Origin: Scopulibacillus daqui
GTDB lineage: Bacteria > Bacillota > Bacilli > Bacillales > Sporolactobacillaceae
NCBI RefSeq assembly: GCF_016908855.1
Contig: NZ_JAFBER010000001.1
Span: 330,916-394,915 of the forward strand
DNA: 64,000 nt
Direction: 5' to 3'
Part shown: piece by piece, positions 36,023 through 44,742 of the stretch
Numbering within the stretch: the stretch's first letter is position 1
Layout: each line of letters begins with the position of its first letter
Notes under the pieces: model-generated
What the model saw: only the letters and a program-made list of their open reading frames with translations
Database searches by the model: none
What the model was told of the DNA's origin: nothing
Position numbers and translations under genes: made by a program

Positions 36023-36622
36023 ATGATTCGCATTGTAATTGCAGAGGATCAGCGATTGTTGCTGGGAGCACTGAGATCCCTGCTTAATTTGGAAAAAGAT
36101 ATGGAAGTTGTCGGGGAAGCGAGGAACGGGGAAGAGGCCTTAAATTTAGTAAAGCAGCATAATCCTGATGTTTGTATTATGGACATTGAAATGCCAGTAA
36201 AAAGCGGACTTGATGCAGCTGAAGTATTAAAAAATGATCCTTGTAAAGTGATTATCTTAACAACATTTGCCCGGACTGGCTATTTCGAACGTGCCCGAAA
36301 AGCGGGGGTAAGCGGCTATTTACTCAAAGACAGCCCTAGTGAGGACTTAGCGAATTCAATCCGTATTATTATGGATGGACGCCGAATTTATGCTCCGGAA
36401 CTAGTTGATATCGCCTACGGGGAGGAAAACCCGCTGACTGACCGCGAAGAGCAAGTGATTAAGCTTATTGCCGGCGGGAAAAACACAAAGGAAATTGCAG
36501 GAGAGCTTAATATTACGACCGGTACTGTCCGAAATTATATTTCAGTTATTCTTGACAAGCTTGATGTAAGTAACCGGATTGAAGCTGTTTCCCGGTTTAA
36601 GGAGAAGGGCTGGTTTAAATGA
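36023..36622 (+). CDS. desR: Response regulator DesR
   Basis: A 199-residue NarL/FixJ-type response regulator, the same length as B. subtilis DesR. The receiver domain has the acceptor Asp54 (VCIMDIEMP), and a LuxR-type helix-turn-helix lies at ~135-199 (LTDREEQVIKLIAGGKNTKEI, partly cited; GTVRNYISVILDKL recognition helix). ATG 36023 is preferred to TTG 36017 because CAGGGGTGA ends 6-7 bases before it. The gap to desK is six bases. It would activate des in the cold. Confidence 0.95.
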   Translation: MIRIVIAEDQRLLLGALRSLLNLEKDMEVVGEARNGEEALNLVKQHNPDVCIMDIEMPVKSGLDAAEVLKNDPCKVIILTTFARTGYFERARKAGVSGYLLKDSPSEDLANSIRIIMDGRRIYAPELVDIAYGEENPLTDREEQVIKLIAGGKNTKEIAGELNITTGTVRNYISVILDKLDVSNRIEAVSRFKEKGWFK

Positions 36623-36653
36623 GCATCTGCTGCCGCGATAAAAAAGCCGGGTA

Positions 36654-36690
36654 AATTAAAAAAGGTCTCCCCAATCTTGGGAAGAACCTT
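36654..36690 (-). terminator. Terminator between desR and csp
   Basis: AAGGTTCTTCCCAA pairs with TTGGGGAGACCTT on the minus strand, followed by TTTTTT; serves the cold-shock gene and probably desR too. Confidence 0.75.
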
Positions 36691-36701
36691 CTTGTCAATC
36701 T

Positions 36702-36902
36702 TTACGCTTTTACAACGTTAGCAGCTTGAGGTCCGCGGTTACCCTGTTCAACGTCAAAAGTAACAACTTGCCCCTCATCCAATGATTTAAATCCATCGCC
36801 TTGAATGGCAGAGAAGTGAACAAATACGTCCTCTCCGTCTTCAATCTCGATAAAACCGAACCCTTTTTCTGCATTAAACCATTTAACTGTACCTTTGTTC
36901 AT
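36702..36902 (-). CDS. Cold-shock protein, CspB/CspD type
   Basis: A 66-residue single cold-shock domain (five-stranded OB fold). RNP1 is KGFGFIEI (~13-20) and RNP2 is VFVHFSAI (~26-33). It binds single-stranded nucleic acid and melts RNA structure in the cold. CTGGAGGAAAAAAC precedes the ATG, and the leader is long (a -10-like TATAAT lies ~135 bases upstream at 37037-37042, minus strand). It is next to desKR but on the opposite strand. A paralogue lies at 56233. Confidence 0.96.
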   Translation of the reverse strand: MNKGTVKWFNAEKGFGFIEIEDGEDVFVHFSAIQGDGFKSLDEGQVVTFDVEQGNRGPQAANVVKA

Positions 36903-37272
36903 GTTTTTTCCTCCAGGTGCTTAGCACACATTATATTGTACTATTCCTGCTCCCACATAATTATTCAAGAGGATAATGACTTGTAAAAGTTATTTCTTCT
37001 ATCATTAATTATATCCGAACAACAATAATAATTTTTATTATACCACATTTGAAATAAAAAGATACTGTATTTCAAAAATAAATCGGAATTTGAATGCTTT
37101 CTTGAATTTCGTTTGCTTTTCATCATGCTTTCGCATCATTATGCGGCCATCCCAATTTTTTGCTAACGGCTCAGGAGATCATTTTATTGAAATTATTAAT
37201 AATAAATGATAAAATTTTTTATTTAGATGTTTTGTGGTATACTTAAGATGTCTTAAATTTGGAGGTGGTCAA
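36903..37272. other. Divergent promoter region, csp and carD-like genes
   Basis: AT-rich, no gene. A minus-strand TATAAT (37037-37042) and a plus-strand TATACT (37238-37243) are candidate -10 boxes; -35 boxes are poor. Confidence 0.45.
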
Positions 37273-37749
37273 TTGTTTCAAGTTGGTGATTACATTGTTT
37301 ATCCTATGCAGGGAGTAGGAGTTATTGAAGCAATAGAAGTAAAGCAAATTCAAGGTGAGAAACAGCAGTATTTTATAATAAATATGCTAAAAGATAAAAT
37401 GCGTGTTATGATTCCAACTGCAAAAGTACACAAATCACAGATTCGCTTAGTTACCGATATGGCTGCGCTTGAAAACATTTTATACATTTTTCATCATGGT
37501 CTAACCGATACAACTCTTTCAATGAAAGAAAGATACAAGATTAATACTGAAAAACTTAGAACAGGCAATATGCAAGAAGGGGCTGAAGTTGTACGCGATT
37601 TAATGAGGATAAACAAAAATAAATCACTTAATTCAAGTGAAAAGCAGATGCTGGAGAACGCAAGAGAGATTTTTATAAGTGAACTGGGTTTAATTAGGGG
37701 TATCACTGAAAATCAGGCAATAGATTTATTAAGCAACGAGGTGGGATGA
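37273..37749 (+). CDS. CarD/CdnL-like transcriptional regulator
   Basis: A 158-residue protein with the N-terminal RNA-polymerase-interaction domain (MFQVGDYIVYPMQGVGVIEAI, cited by GDYIVYPMQGVG; ~1-60) and a helical C-terminal domain, as in CarD and B. subtilis YdeB. It binds the polymerase beta subunit and upstream promoter DNA. TTG 37273 follows GGAGGTGG by 5 bases; the frame continues upstream without a start site. Divergent from csp. Its regulon is unknown. Confidence 0.88.
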   Translation: MFQVGDYIVYPMQGVGVIEAIEVKQIQGEKQQYFIINMLKDKMRVMIPTAKVHKSQIRLVTDMAALENILYIFHHGLTDTTLSMKERYKINTEKLRTGNMQEGAEVVRDLMRINKNKSLNSSEKQMLENAREIFISELGLIRGITENQAIDLLSNEVG

Positions 37750-38255
37750 GTATTTTGTTGCAATTTTTAACTTTCGCGCTCTTATGTAAAAATAGCTTAA
37801 TCACTTAAACTATATTACGGTATAGGGTGTTTTAAATATAGTTATAATTCTATAAAAATGCAGCTTTTAACACCCATCGCAGCATAATTGATCATTTACT
37901 AGTTATTCATCGAGTGTTGGCTTATTCGTAGGAACTCAAACTGGATGATGTAAACAAAGGGTACAGACCCGTTAGGATCGAGCAATACCGAATACACATC
38001 TTGGATAGGCATGACGAAGGAATAAAAGGGCTTATGACCCGTTGAAACATGGGAGGGATAGCCTTAAGGGGCAATGTGGAGAGTGCGCGCAAATATGGAG
38101 TTGAATGGAGGTTCCTTCAATCTCCTCCGTTTCCGCATGCCTCCATGTAGCCAAAAGGTTCAAAACTCATTCATTTATCGATTATTGTTCTTACAAGTGG
38201 TTTGAAATCCTGCGAATAAGTGAGCATTTGGAGGATAAACGCATCTAACTGAGGG

Positions 38256-38281
38256 AGTTTACATAATCGTTCTTATAAGAA
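38256..38281 (+). repeat. Second copy of the TTTACAT-TTCTTATAAGAA motif
   Basis: AGTTTACATAATC then TTCTTATAAGAA, matching 33545-33573. It coincides with the right boundary of the structured block. Confidence 0.6.
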
Positions 38282-38285
38282 AGCA

Positions 38286-38323
38286 AAACCGGTTCCTCTT
38301 ATTTTTGGGGAATCGGTTTGTTT
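38286..38323 (+). terminator. Terminator-like hairpin closing the structured block
   Basis: AAACCGGTTCC pairs with GGGAATCGGTTTG across a T-rich loop; the trailing T-run is interrupted (GTTTGTTAG). Confidence 0.55.
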
Positions 38324-38414
38324 GTTAGTGCTGCTTAACGTTTTGCTCCACCCTTGACCATACCATTATTAAAAAGAACCAATAAGATAATTAATAACGA
38401 AAGGAGGTAATAAA

Positions 38415-39341
38415 ATGGGGCATAAATCAAGTGCTTTTGATGATGATTGTTCAGAACACTCAATTTTAAAAAAATCTGAAAGCGAATGCGCCGGAGTCGT
38501 TAAAGGTTTAGCTCCGACAGCAGCTTTTGGTTTCCTTCCTGTTACCGATCTGCTTTTATCCCCTGTTTTAAAGACAGACTGCGTTCATGTTTCTCCAACA
38601 GGCGGTCTGTTTGTAGAGGAAGACGGTAATTATCTTGTTAAATATTCAGCCCGAGGAGTTTTAGCACCAGGAGGACCGCCTGTCATATTAACCATTTTTG
38701 CGGACGCTAAATTTTTAGGCAGTGTGATTATGGGAAACCCAACTAGTGTAAACTTTGTGAATTTCGCTAAAATCGTTCATCTCAGAAAAGGTGATGAAGT
38801 ATACGTTTTAGTCAATCAAGGTGTGGTGATCTTACAGGGAACTTTAACAGTTGCAAAACTAAAAGGTGAAAGAGTATACGATAAGCCTAATCTTCTGAAA
38901 AAGGAAAATTGTGAACTTGAGTGTCAATTCAAAGAAAAACATGACGATAAAAAGGGATGCGCTGGTGTAGTAGCCTTTAAAACTGTTGGTCCCTTTGCAT
39001 TTGGAATGTTATCTAATCCGATCATCTTGCCGCTTACAAATGGTGTTTTATTGACAGATTGTGTTCGTGTTTCTCCAAAAGGCGGCATCATTGTAGAAGA
39101 GGAAGGAGACTACCTTGTCCACTTTGCAGGCAGGGTTTTAGGCATTAACAGCAGTCTTTCAATTTATGTAGACTCTAAACTTTTAGGAAACGTTCAATTA
39201 TCTGGTGGTTCCGATTTAGAGCTTGCTAATTTTGCTAAAGTTGTCCGACTAAAAAAAGGAGATACTGTTTTTGCTTCATTTCTCAGTGGGGGCATTTTTT
39301 TATTTCAAGATCTAACATTAACAGTAGCTAAACTCAAGTAA
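38415..39341 (+). CDS. Two-domain repeat protein, possible C1q/TNF-like beta-sandwich; unknown
   Basis: A 308-residue protein built of two copies of one ~125-residue domain (about 26-152 and 182-308). Shared landmarks are CAGVV, LxTDCVxVSPxGG, EExGxYLV, a strand with DxKxLG, NFAKxVxLxKGD and a final LTVAKLK in both. The pattern of short glycine-separated beta strands resembles C1q/TNF-type jelly rolls used in exosporium and spore-surface proteins, but I do not recognise a named family. There is no signal peptide; Cys-rich acidic head (DDDCSEHS). AAAGGAGGTAATAAA is a strong ribosome site; a terminator follows. Confidence 0.75.
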   Translation: MGHKSSAFDDDCSEHSILKKSESECAGVVKGLAPTAAFGFLPVTDLLLSPVLKTDCVHVSPTGGLFVEEDGNYLVKYSARGVLAPGGPPVILTIFADAKFLGSVIMGNPTSVNFVNFAKIVHLRKGDEVYVLVNQGVVILQGTLTVAKLKGERVYDKPNLLKKENCELECQFKEKHDDKKGCAGVVAFKTVGPFAFGMLSNPIILPLTNGVLLTDCVRVSPKGGIIVEEEGDYLVHFAGRVLGINSSLSIYVDSKLLGNVQLSGGSDLELANFAKVVRLKKGDTVFASFLSGGIFLFQDLTLTVAKLK

Positions 39342-39387
39342 TTTAGAGCACTGGTTTATATTAGGATATTAATTAAATTAGAAAATG

Positions 39388-39419
39388 CGTTAAGGCTTTT
39401 TAAATCCTTAACGTGTTTT
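39388..39419 (+). terminator. Terminator after the two-domain protein
   Basis: CGTTAAGG (39388-39395) pairs with CCTTAACG (39406-39413), then GTGTTTT. Confidence 0.75.
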
Positions 39420-39495
39420 GCTGCATAAATTTTTACGCTAGTTGACATAAGTTTACTTAGCGGAACCGCTGATAAAGAAGAAAGCCGAGGTACTG

Positions 39496-39549
39496 CACCC
39501 CGGAAGTTAGGGTAAAAAATCTAACTTTTGGGGGTCACCACCTTTTTTT
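39496..39549 (+). terminator. Hairpin with T-run, resembling an IS3-family end
   Basis: CACCCCGGAAGTTAG pairs with CTAACTTTTGGGGGT, followed by CACCACC and seven T. The GTTAG/CTAAC-CCCC layout is like the terminal region of many IS3-type elements, but no transposase is present; it may be a relic or just a terminator. Confidence 0.5.
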
Positions 39550-39687
39550 ATACTAGTTATTGAGAGTTGCCCTGATATTGTTTAAATAAGATTATTGCCC
39601 CAAAATTGCGGCTTTTTGTTTTTCTTTTTGTTATTGAGGTATATGCAAGTATTAAAATATGAAATTTTTAGGGAGGGATAAATAAAG

Positions 39688-39867
39688 ATGATGTTCTTAT
39701 TAGGATTTTCTACGTTGGGGTTAATCATAACTGCCCATATTTTTGTCCGACAACTGGCTTCATACGTTCAAAAAAGAGATGATCTATCTGAACGTAAAAA
39801 ACGTCTGCTTATGGCCGGGGGAATGCTTTTTCTAGAAATTATTTTCGTTATAGCTATCTTTTTTTAA
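39688..39867 (+). CDS. Small two-helix membrane protein, 59 aa
   Basis: A short frame behind a strong ribosome site (TAGGGAGGGATAAATAAAG). The protein has two hydrophobic helices, LLGFSTLGLIITAHIF (4-19) and AGGMLFLEIIFVIAIFF (43-59), joined by a charged loop YVQKRDDLSERKKRLL. No family is recognised. It is preceded by the IS3-like hairpin and followed by 540 bases without a gene. Confidence 0.65.
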   Translation: MMFLLGFSTLGLIITAHIFVRQLASYVQKRDDLSERKKRLLMAGGMLFLEIIFVIAIFF

Positions 39868-40410
39868 TACATGCTGCCTGAGAAATTTCAAGTTAAATGC
39901 TGTAAATTATAATACTGCCAGGCTAGGTTAAATATTTTTTTATCCTTTTAGTTAAGAGAGAGTGAGTTTGGCGGCGAAACCCAATGCCAAGAAAATGGTT
40001 CTTTGTTTGTGTTATTCTAGCAATATTTAGAAATGGCTGATTATACTTTTGAATTTTATGCAAAAGATAATTTGGTTTAACTTTATAATGATTTTCATTT
40101 TATACTTGCATTTATACCATGGGAAAGGTTTGAAAAAGATTAATATTTTTGAAAAGATATGGCTGTTTTAATAAAAGTCATTGGTGCTTTTTTATTTCTA
40201 AATAGTAAATTATATTGTTCTTCCTGCGTTAGCGGTGATCTGACCTCCACAACCCGTTCGACCTAAGCAACAGGTATAATCGAATAACTCCTCTTGGCCG
40301 TTATTTTCAATAGAAGCTAATAGTCAAGTTAACCATTTTCCTCCTGTTCATAAATGATGTCGTTGACTAATACATTTACACAAGAGTTAATTTTAGGGAG
40401 GGGAGACTTG
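39868..40410. other. Long gap, no gene seen
   Basis: 543 bases of AT-rich sequence without a coding frame supported by a ribosome site, and without a convincing hairpin. The promoter of the sleL-like gene presumably lies in its right part. Confidence 0.5.
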
Positions 40411-41814
40411 ATGAACATTCATGTCGTTAAACGGGGGGAAACACTTTCTGCGATTTCCAGGCATTATAAAACTGATATAACCACACTTATTGAAATTAAT
40501 GGTCTGTCTGATCCAAATGTTCTTGTGGTCGGTCAAGCGCTTATCATTCCAGATCCATTTCCAAAGTATATCGTCAAGCCCGGAGATACCTTGTCCCGGA
40601 TAGCTTTCATTTGGGGCACAACTTCAGAAATGATAGCTGATAGAAATAATCTTGTTGATCCTTCACAAATTTATGCTGGTCAAGCATTGTTTATTCCGGT
40701 ACATACAGTCCAACGTGGTGAAAACCTGTTTAAGATTGCGGCAAAATATCATTCAACCGTTCAAGCTATCGCCCGTGTTAATTCTATTTCCAATCCAAAT
40801 AGAATCTATCCCGGCACACGTTTATCTATACCGTTTGTACGGCCAATTAAAGAAGTGAACGCCTATATGACCAATTTTCGTGCGTCCGGCCAACAGGAAC
40901 TTAGAACGATTGGAAAATATTTAACTTATGTCATGCCGTTTAGTTATAATGTCAAACGCGACGGTACATTAGAAAAACCTCAGGAAAATGCCGTGCTGCA
41001 AATTGCCCGTTCGCAAAGAATTTTACCGATTATGGTATTGACCAATTCGGAAAATGGCCAATTCAGCTCAGATTTAATGGCTGCAATCTTTTCAAGTGAT
41101 GAGCTGCAAGAAAAACTTTTAAATAATATTTTAGATATTTTAAGGAACAAAAATTACAGGGGCGTAAATTTTGACTTTGAATACATCTATCCGAATGACA
41201 GGGAACATTATAATCAGTTTCTTCGCCGGGCAGTTAATAAGTTTCATCCGTACGGCTGCTTGGTGTCAACGGCATTGGCGCCTAAGACCTCTAGTGAACA
41301 AAAAGGGGTATTATATGAAGCCCATGATTATGCTGCTCAAGGACAAATTGTAGATTTTATTGTGTTAATGACTTATGAATGGGGGTGGGCCGGCGCCAGC
41401 CCGCAGGCCATTTCTCCTATTCATGAAATAAAAAAAGTCATAGATTATGCGATTACGGTCATTCCTCGTGAAAAAATCATGATGGGGATCTCTCTTTACG
41501 GGAGGGATTGGAAACTGCCGTTTGTTCAAGGGACTTTTGCATCACATATCAGCCCTGATGGTGCAGTCAGACGTGCAGCGCAGTATCATGCGGAAATACA
41601 ATATGATACGAGAGCCGCGTCCCCATTTTTCCGCTATACTGATGAGCAAGGAACCCAGCATGAAGTGTGGTTTGAGGATGCTAGAAGCATTAAGGCGAAA
41701 TATGACTTAGCTGTGCAATATCATCTTCGCGGCGTCAGCTATTGGGTCCTCGGGTCGCCGTTCACGCAAAATTGGTATGTTCTTCAAGAAGAAATGAAGC
41801 CGAGGAAATTTTAG
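40411..41814 (+). CDS. sleL: Spore cortex-lytic glycosidase, LysM-GH18 (SleL/YaaH type)
   Basis: 467 residues: three LysM domains (~2-47, 51-95, 97-141; each with GETLSAIS, GDTLSRIA or GENLFKIA), then a glycoside hydrolase 18 barrel. The catalytic strand reads GVNFDFEYIYPNDR, with the acid Glu in the DxE position. SleL/YaaH proteins are N-acetylglucosaminidases acting on cortex muropeptides during germination; LysM repeats bind the glycan. ATG 40411 follows GGGAGGGGAG; the longer open frame lacks a ribosome site. No signal peptide, as for SleL. Confidence 0.9.
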   Translation: MNIHVVKRGETLSAISRHYKTDITTLIEINGLSDPNVLVVGQALIIPDPFPKYIVKPGDTLSRIAFIWGTTSEMIADRNNLVDPSQIYAGQALFIPVHTVQRGENLFKIAAKYHSTVQAIARVNSISNPNRIYPGTRLSIPFVRPIKEVNAYMTNFRASGQQELRTIGKYLTYVMPFSYNVKRDGTLEKPQENAVLQIARSQRILPIMVLTNSENGQFSSDLMAAIFSSDELQEKLLNNILDILRNKNYRGVNFDFEYIYPNDREHYNQFLRRAVNKFHPYGCLVSTALAPKTSSEQKGVLYEAHDYAAQGQIVDFIVLMTYEWGWAGASPQAISPIHEIKKVIDYAITVIPREKIMMGISLYGRDWKLPFVQGTFASHISPDGAVRRAAQYHAEIQYDTRAASPFFRYTDEQGTQHEVWFEDARSIKAKYDLAVQYHLRGVSYWVLGSPFTQNWYVLQEEMKPRKF

Positions 41815-41815
41815 T

Positions 41816-41847
41816 AGGAGGCTTGATGCATAAAGCCTTCTTTTTTT
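41816..41847 (+). terminator. Terminator after sleL
   Basis: AGGAGGCTT pairs with AAGCCTTCT, then seven T. Confidence 0.85.
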
Positions 41848-42060
41848 GTTTTTCTTAATTCGCGTCATCTGATAGTTTGCTGTTTGGTCGTGCCTTTCCA
41901 GAACTTTTCAAACACCTGGCCGGCTGACGCCTTTCGACATCTTTAACACAGGCGGCCAAATCAGGATGCGTGAAAATGCCATGATTGATTAAAAATAGCA
42001 GATCTATTGTTAAAGATAGCGAATTATGTCAATATTAAAAGGCTAAGGGAGGTGAATGGG

Positions 42061-42363
42061 TTGCAGCAATTTAACAGAAAACCATTTAAGGAAGATCCAA
42101 GATATAAAATAGCCAACCGTGAAGCACTCTTTGGCGTTATTCTTGCACTTATTAATTTTATTTGGTGGTACGGTTTCGCTTATGGTCTTGGTTCAAAACC
42201 TGTGGAAAGCTTTCATTATATATTGGGGTTTCCGGCATGGTTTTTTTACAGCTGCATTTTAGGCTTTGTTGTTGTAACAGTGCTAGTGATTATTCTTGTT
42301 AAGTTTATTTTTAAAGATATACCATTAGATAATGAAACTAAAAAGGTAGGGGATGACGAGTGA
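42061..42363 (+). CDS. yhdT: YhdT family (DUF997) membrane protein
   Basis: A 100-residue protein with two transmembrane helices and the DUF997 features EALFGVILALINFIWWYGFAYGLG (cited by FIWWYGFAYGLG), VESFHYILGFPAWFFYSCI. Start TTG 42061 is 7 bases after GGGAGGTG. It overlaps the next gene by four bases (GTGA). YhdT is found directly before PanF in many bacteria and is thought to be its small partner subunit. Confidence 0.9.
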   Translation: MQQFNRKPFKEDPRYKIANREALFGVILALINFIWWYGFAYGLGSKPVESFHYILGFPAWFFYSCILGFVVVTVLVIILVKFIFKDIPLDNETKKVGDDE

Positions 42364-43826
42364 ATTGGTCAGTAGCCTTGCCGATGATCGTGTTTTTGAT
42401 CGTTATATTTATTGCAGGCGCCTATGCGGCAAGGCATATGAAAGGAACCGATAACTTCTTGCAAGAATACTTCCTCGGAAGCCGGCAGCTTGGCGGCTTT
42501 ATTTTAGCGATGACAATGGTCACGACATACGGCAGTGCATCAAGCTTTATCGGCGGACCGGGAGTAGCCTACAATGTCGGGCTTGGCTGGGTGCTGTTAG
42601 CAATGATTCAGGTTGTCACGGGCTATTTTGTTTTGATGGTTCTTGGTAAAAAATTTGCGATTATAGCTAGAAAAACACAGTCTGTGACATTGATAGATTT
42701 TTTAAAAGCACGCTACAACAGTAAATGGGTGGTCATCTTATCGGCACTAACAATTATTATATTTTTATTTTCGTCCATGGCATCTCAATGGGTGGGCGGC
42801 GGCAGACTGATTGAATCATTAACGGGGTTATCTTATACAGCCTCTTTATTTATTTTTGCGGTTTCAGTCCTTGTCTACGTCACTATCGGCGGTTTTCGGG
42901 CAGTTGCCGTTACAGACACCATACAAGGGATTGTTATGTTTGTCGGGACATTAACTATTCTCATAGGAACGATTGTTGCAGGAGGCGGTGTGTCCCATAT
43001 TATTTCTGAACTGAAGTCTATTGACCCTGGGCTTATAACCCCTTATGGCCCGCACCATCAATATTCGGCCTCCTATATTACATCATTTTGGCTGCTGGTT
43101 GGTGTTGGCGTCGTTGGCCTGCCGCAAGTAACAGTCCGGGCAATGTCATACAGAAACTCCCAATCGATGCACAGGGCGGTCATTATTGGAACGATTGTCG
43201 TTGGCGTTATTATGTTAGGCATGCACTTATCTGGTGTTTTTGCCCGTGCAGTTATGCCGGGAATTAAAATCGGCGATCAAGTGATGCCGATGCTTGCGAT
43301 GAAAGTATTGCCGCCATGGCTGGCTGGAGTTGTCCTGGCCGCACCTATGGCTGCCATTATGTCAACGGTAAACGCTTTGCTTCTGCTTGTCAGTTCATCG
43401 CTTGTGAAAGACATTTATTTAAATTATATTCAGCCAAAAGCATCAGAGCAAAAAGTCAGGCGTTTAAGCATGTGGGTAACTGCTGTTGTCGGCATAATCG
43501 TATTAGTGATGTCCATTCATCCGCCCCATTTGTTAATCTGGTTAAATTTATTTGCTTTTGGCGGGTTGGAAGCAGCTTTTATTTGGCCGATAGTATTAGG
43601 GTTGTATTGGAAAAAAGGCAATACATACGGAGCGTTGGCTTCAATCATTTCAGGTGTTATGTCTTACACTGTGATTCAGAAGTTTTGGCCTGATTTATTG
43701 CATATGAATCCTGTTGTTCTGCCGATTATCTTTTCTTTGGCAGCGTATGTTTTTGTTAGCCTGGCAACGTTGCATTTGAAACAGGAGCAACAGGAATTAG
43801 TGATAAGAAAATTCTGGGGGGCCTAG
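42360..43826 (+). CDS. panF: Sodium/pantothenate symporter
   Basis: A 488-residue, 13-helix sodium:solute symporter. FLGSRQLGGFILAMTMVTTYGSASSFIGGPG (cited by FLGSRQLGGF and YGSASSFIGGPG) is the PanF variant of the family signature. The YhdT neighbour supports pantothenate (vitamin B5) as substrate. Start GTG 42360 overlaps the YhdT stop, so translation is coupled. A hairpin overlaps the stop codon. Confidence 0.92.
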   Translation: MNWSVALPMIVFLIVIFIAGAYAARHMKGTDNFLQEYFLGSRQLGGFILAMTMVTTYGSASSFIGGPGVAYNVGLGWVLLAMIQVVTGYFVLMVLGKKFAIIARKTQSVTLIDFLKARYNSKWVVILSALTIIIFLFSSMASQWVGGGRLIESLTGLSYTASLFIFAVSVLVYVTIGGFRAVAVTDTIQGIVMFVGTLTILIGTIVAGGGVSHIISELKSIDPGLITPYGPHHQYSASYITSFWLLVGVGVVGLPQVTVRAMSYRNSQSMHRAVIIGTIVVGVIMLGMHLSGVFARAVMPGIKIGDQVMPMLAMKVLPPWLAGVVLAAPMAAIMSTVNALLLLVSSSLVKDIYLNYIQPKASEQKVRRLSMWVTAVVGIIVLVMSIHPPHLLIWLNLFAFGGLEAAFIWPIVLGLYWKKGNTYGALASIISGVMSYTVIQKFWPDLLHMNPVVLPIIFSLAAYVFVSLATLHLKQEQQELVIRKFWGA

Positions 43827-43843
43827 CGTCGCCTCCCGTTTTT
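43816..43843 (+). terminator. Terminator overlapping the panF stop
   Basis: GGGGGGC (43816-43822) pairs with GCCTCCC (43831-43837), then GTTTTTA. Confidence 0.75.
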
Positions 43844-43997
43844 ATACTTTAAGAAACACCAGCAAATTCTGCGAAAGAGGTTAATAAGGAACAAAATATA
43901 AAGTGAACCAAAGCGTCTGTCCGCGCCTAACAGAATACTCCGGGCCTAAAATGGAGAAAGTAACGGTAGAAACTTCAGGAATCGAGGGTTATTTTCT

Positions 43998-44624
43998 ATG
44001 GATCGGGAAGAAATTGGCCTTAATTCAACGATGAAACAATGTCTTAAAGAAAATATACATAAAGTGATTGATGATATGCAGTCAGTCCTTAAATCAGTCG
44101 ACTGCAATGAAGATTGCATCTTGCAGCAATGTGAGCATATTCAAGAGGTCATTGGCGACCTGCAAAAAAAGGCAGCCTCATATTATTTAAAATCGTATTT
44201 ATCTCCTTACACGGACGGCTATCCGTCAATTATAGCTGCCGTAGAGCACTTATCTGATCGGCATCACGGCGCGCTTATCGTGATTAAAAGGAAAGATGCT
44301 CTTGAAGGATTCATCCATCCGGGTATTCCTGTCGGAGCCACGCTTACTTATTCTTTATTAGAGTCGATTTTCTATCCAGGCAGCCCGCTTCATGACGGCG
44401 CTGTATTAATTGAATCTGATTCTATTATTTCTGCAGCTAATGTACTGCCGCTCTCACATATAAAGACAGGGGAAAAGAAGCTGGGGACAAGACACAGAGC
44501 GGCAGTTGGCTTATCAGAGGTATGTGATGCCGTCGTATTAGTTGTCTCGGAGGAAACGGGCCGAGCCTCTTTTGCAGTAAATGGAAAACTTCATCCTTTT
44601 CATACTAAAGAGCTGCTTCATTAA
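43998..44624 (+). CDS. cdaS: Diadenylate cyclase, sporulation type
   Basis: A 208-residue c-di-AMP synthase. An N-terminal helical region (~1-65) resembles the autoinhibitory helices of B. subtilis CdaS (YojJ). It is followed by the DAC domain with DGA (133-135) and RHR (165-167 in LGTRHRAAVG), the ATP-binding signatures. There is no transmembrane segment, which excludes CdaA, and no DNA-binding domain, which excludes DisA. CdaS makes c-di-AMP in the forespore and affects germination. GAGG precedes the ATG. Confidence 0.9.
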   Translation: MDREEIGLNSTMKQCLKENIHKVIDDMQSVLKSVDCNEDCILQQCEHIQEVIGDLQKKAASYYLKSYLSPYTDGYPSIIAAVEHLSDRHHGALIVIKRKDALEGFIHPGIPVGATLTYSLLESIFYPGSPLHDGAVLIESDSIISAANVLPLSHIKTGEKKLGTRHRAAVGLSEVCDAVVLVVSEETGRASFAVNGKLHPFHTKELLH

Positions 44625-44742
44625 GATCACAAAAATGGATATGAATATTTGAAGTTATTTATGGCAACCATGATAACGAAAAAATCCAAAGACAGCGCCA
44701 GGGTTGCTTCCCTTAATCCGAGTATGAAAGGAAGATCGCATC

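Larger units (their letters stand above)
37941..38325 (+). ncRNA. Candidate structured RNA or insertion-sequence noncoding end
   Basis: A gene-free block, richer in G than its AT-rich flanks, with many complementary segments. GATGATGTAAAC (37944-37955) is the near-perfect inverted partner of GTTTACATAATC (38258-38269 region), closing about 325 bases. Inside, AATGTGGAG...TGCG pairs with CGCA...CTCCATGT and encloses GGAGTTGAATGGAGG/CCTTCAATCTCC, a long rod (38073-38150). GGGCTTAT/ATAGCC (38028-38062) forms another stem. A terminator-like hairpin, AACCGGTTCC/GGGAATCGGTT, ends it. No open reading frame is convincing on either strand. It could be a large regulatory RNA, the noncoding (bridge-RNA-like) end of an IS110-type element, or a group II intron relic. 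Confidence 0.4.

Noticed and set aside
37941..38325. RNase P RNA, tmRNA or SRP RNA as the identity of the structured block
   Set aside because: Conserved cores such as the P4 region of RNase P RNA or the tmRNA tRNA-like ends are not present.
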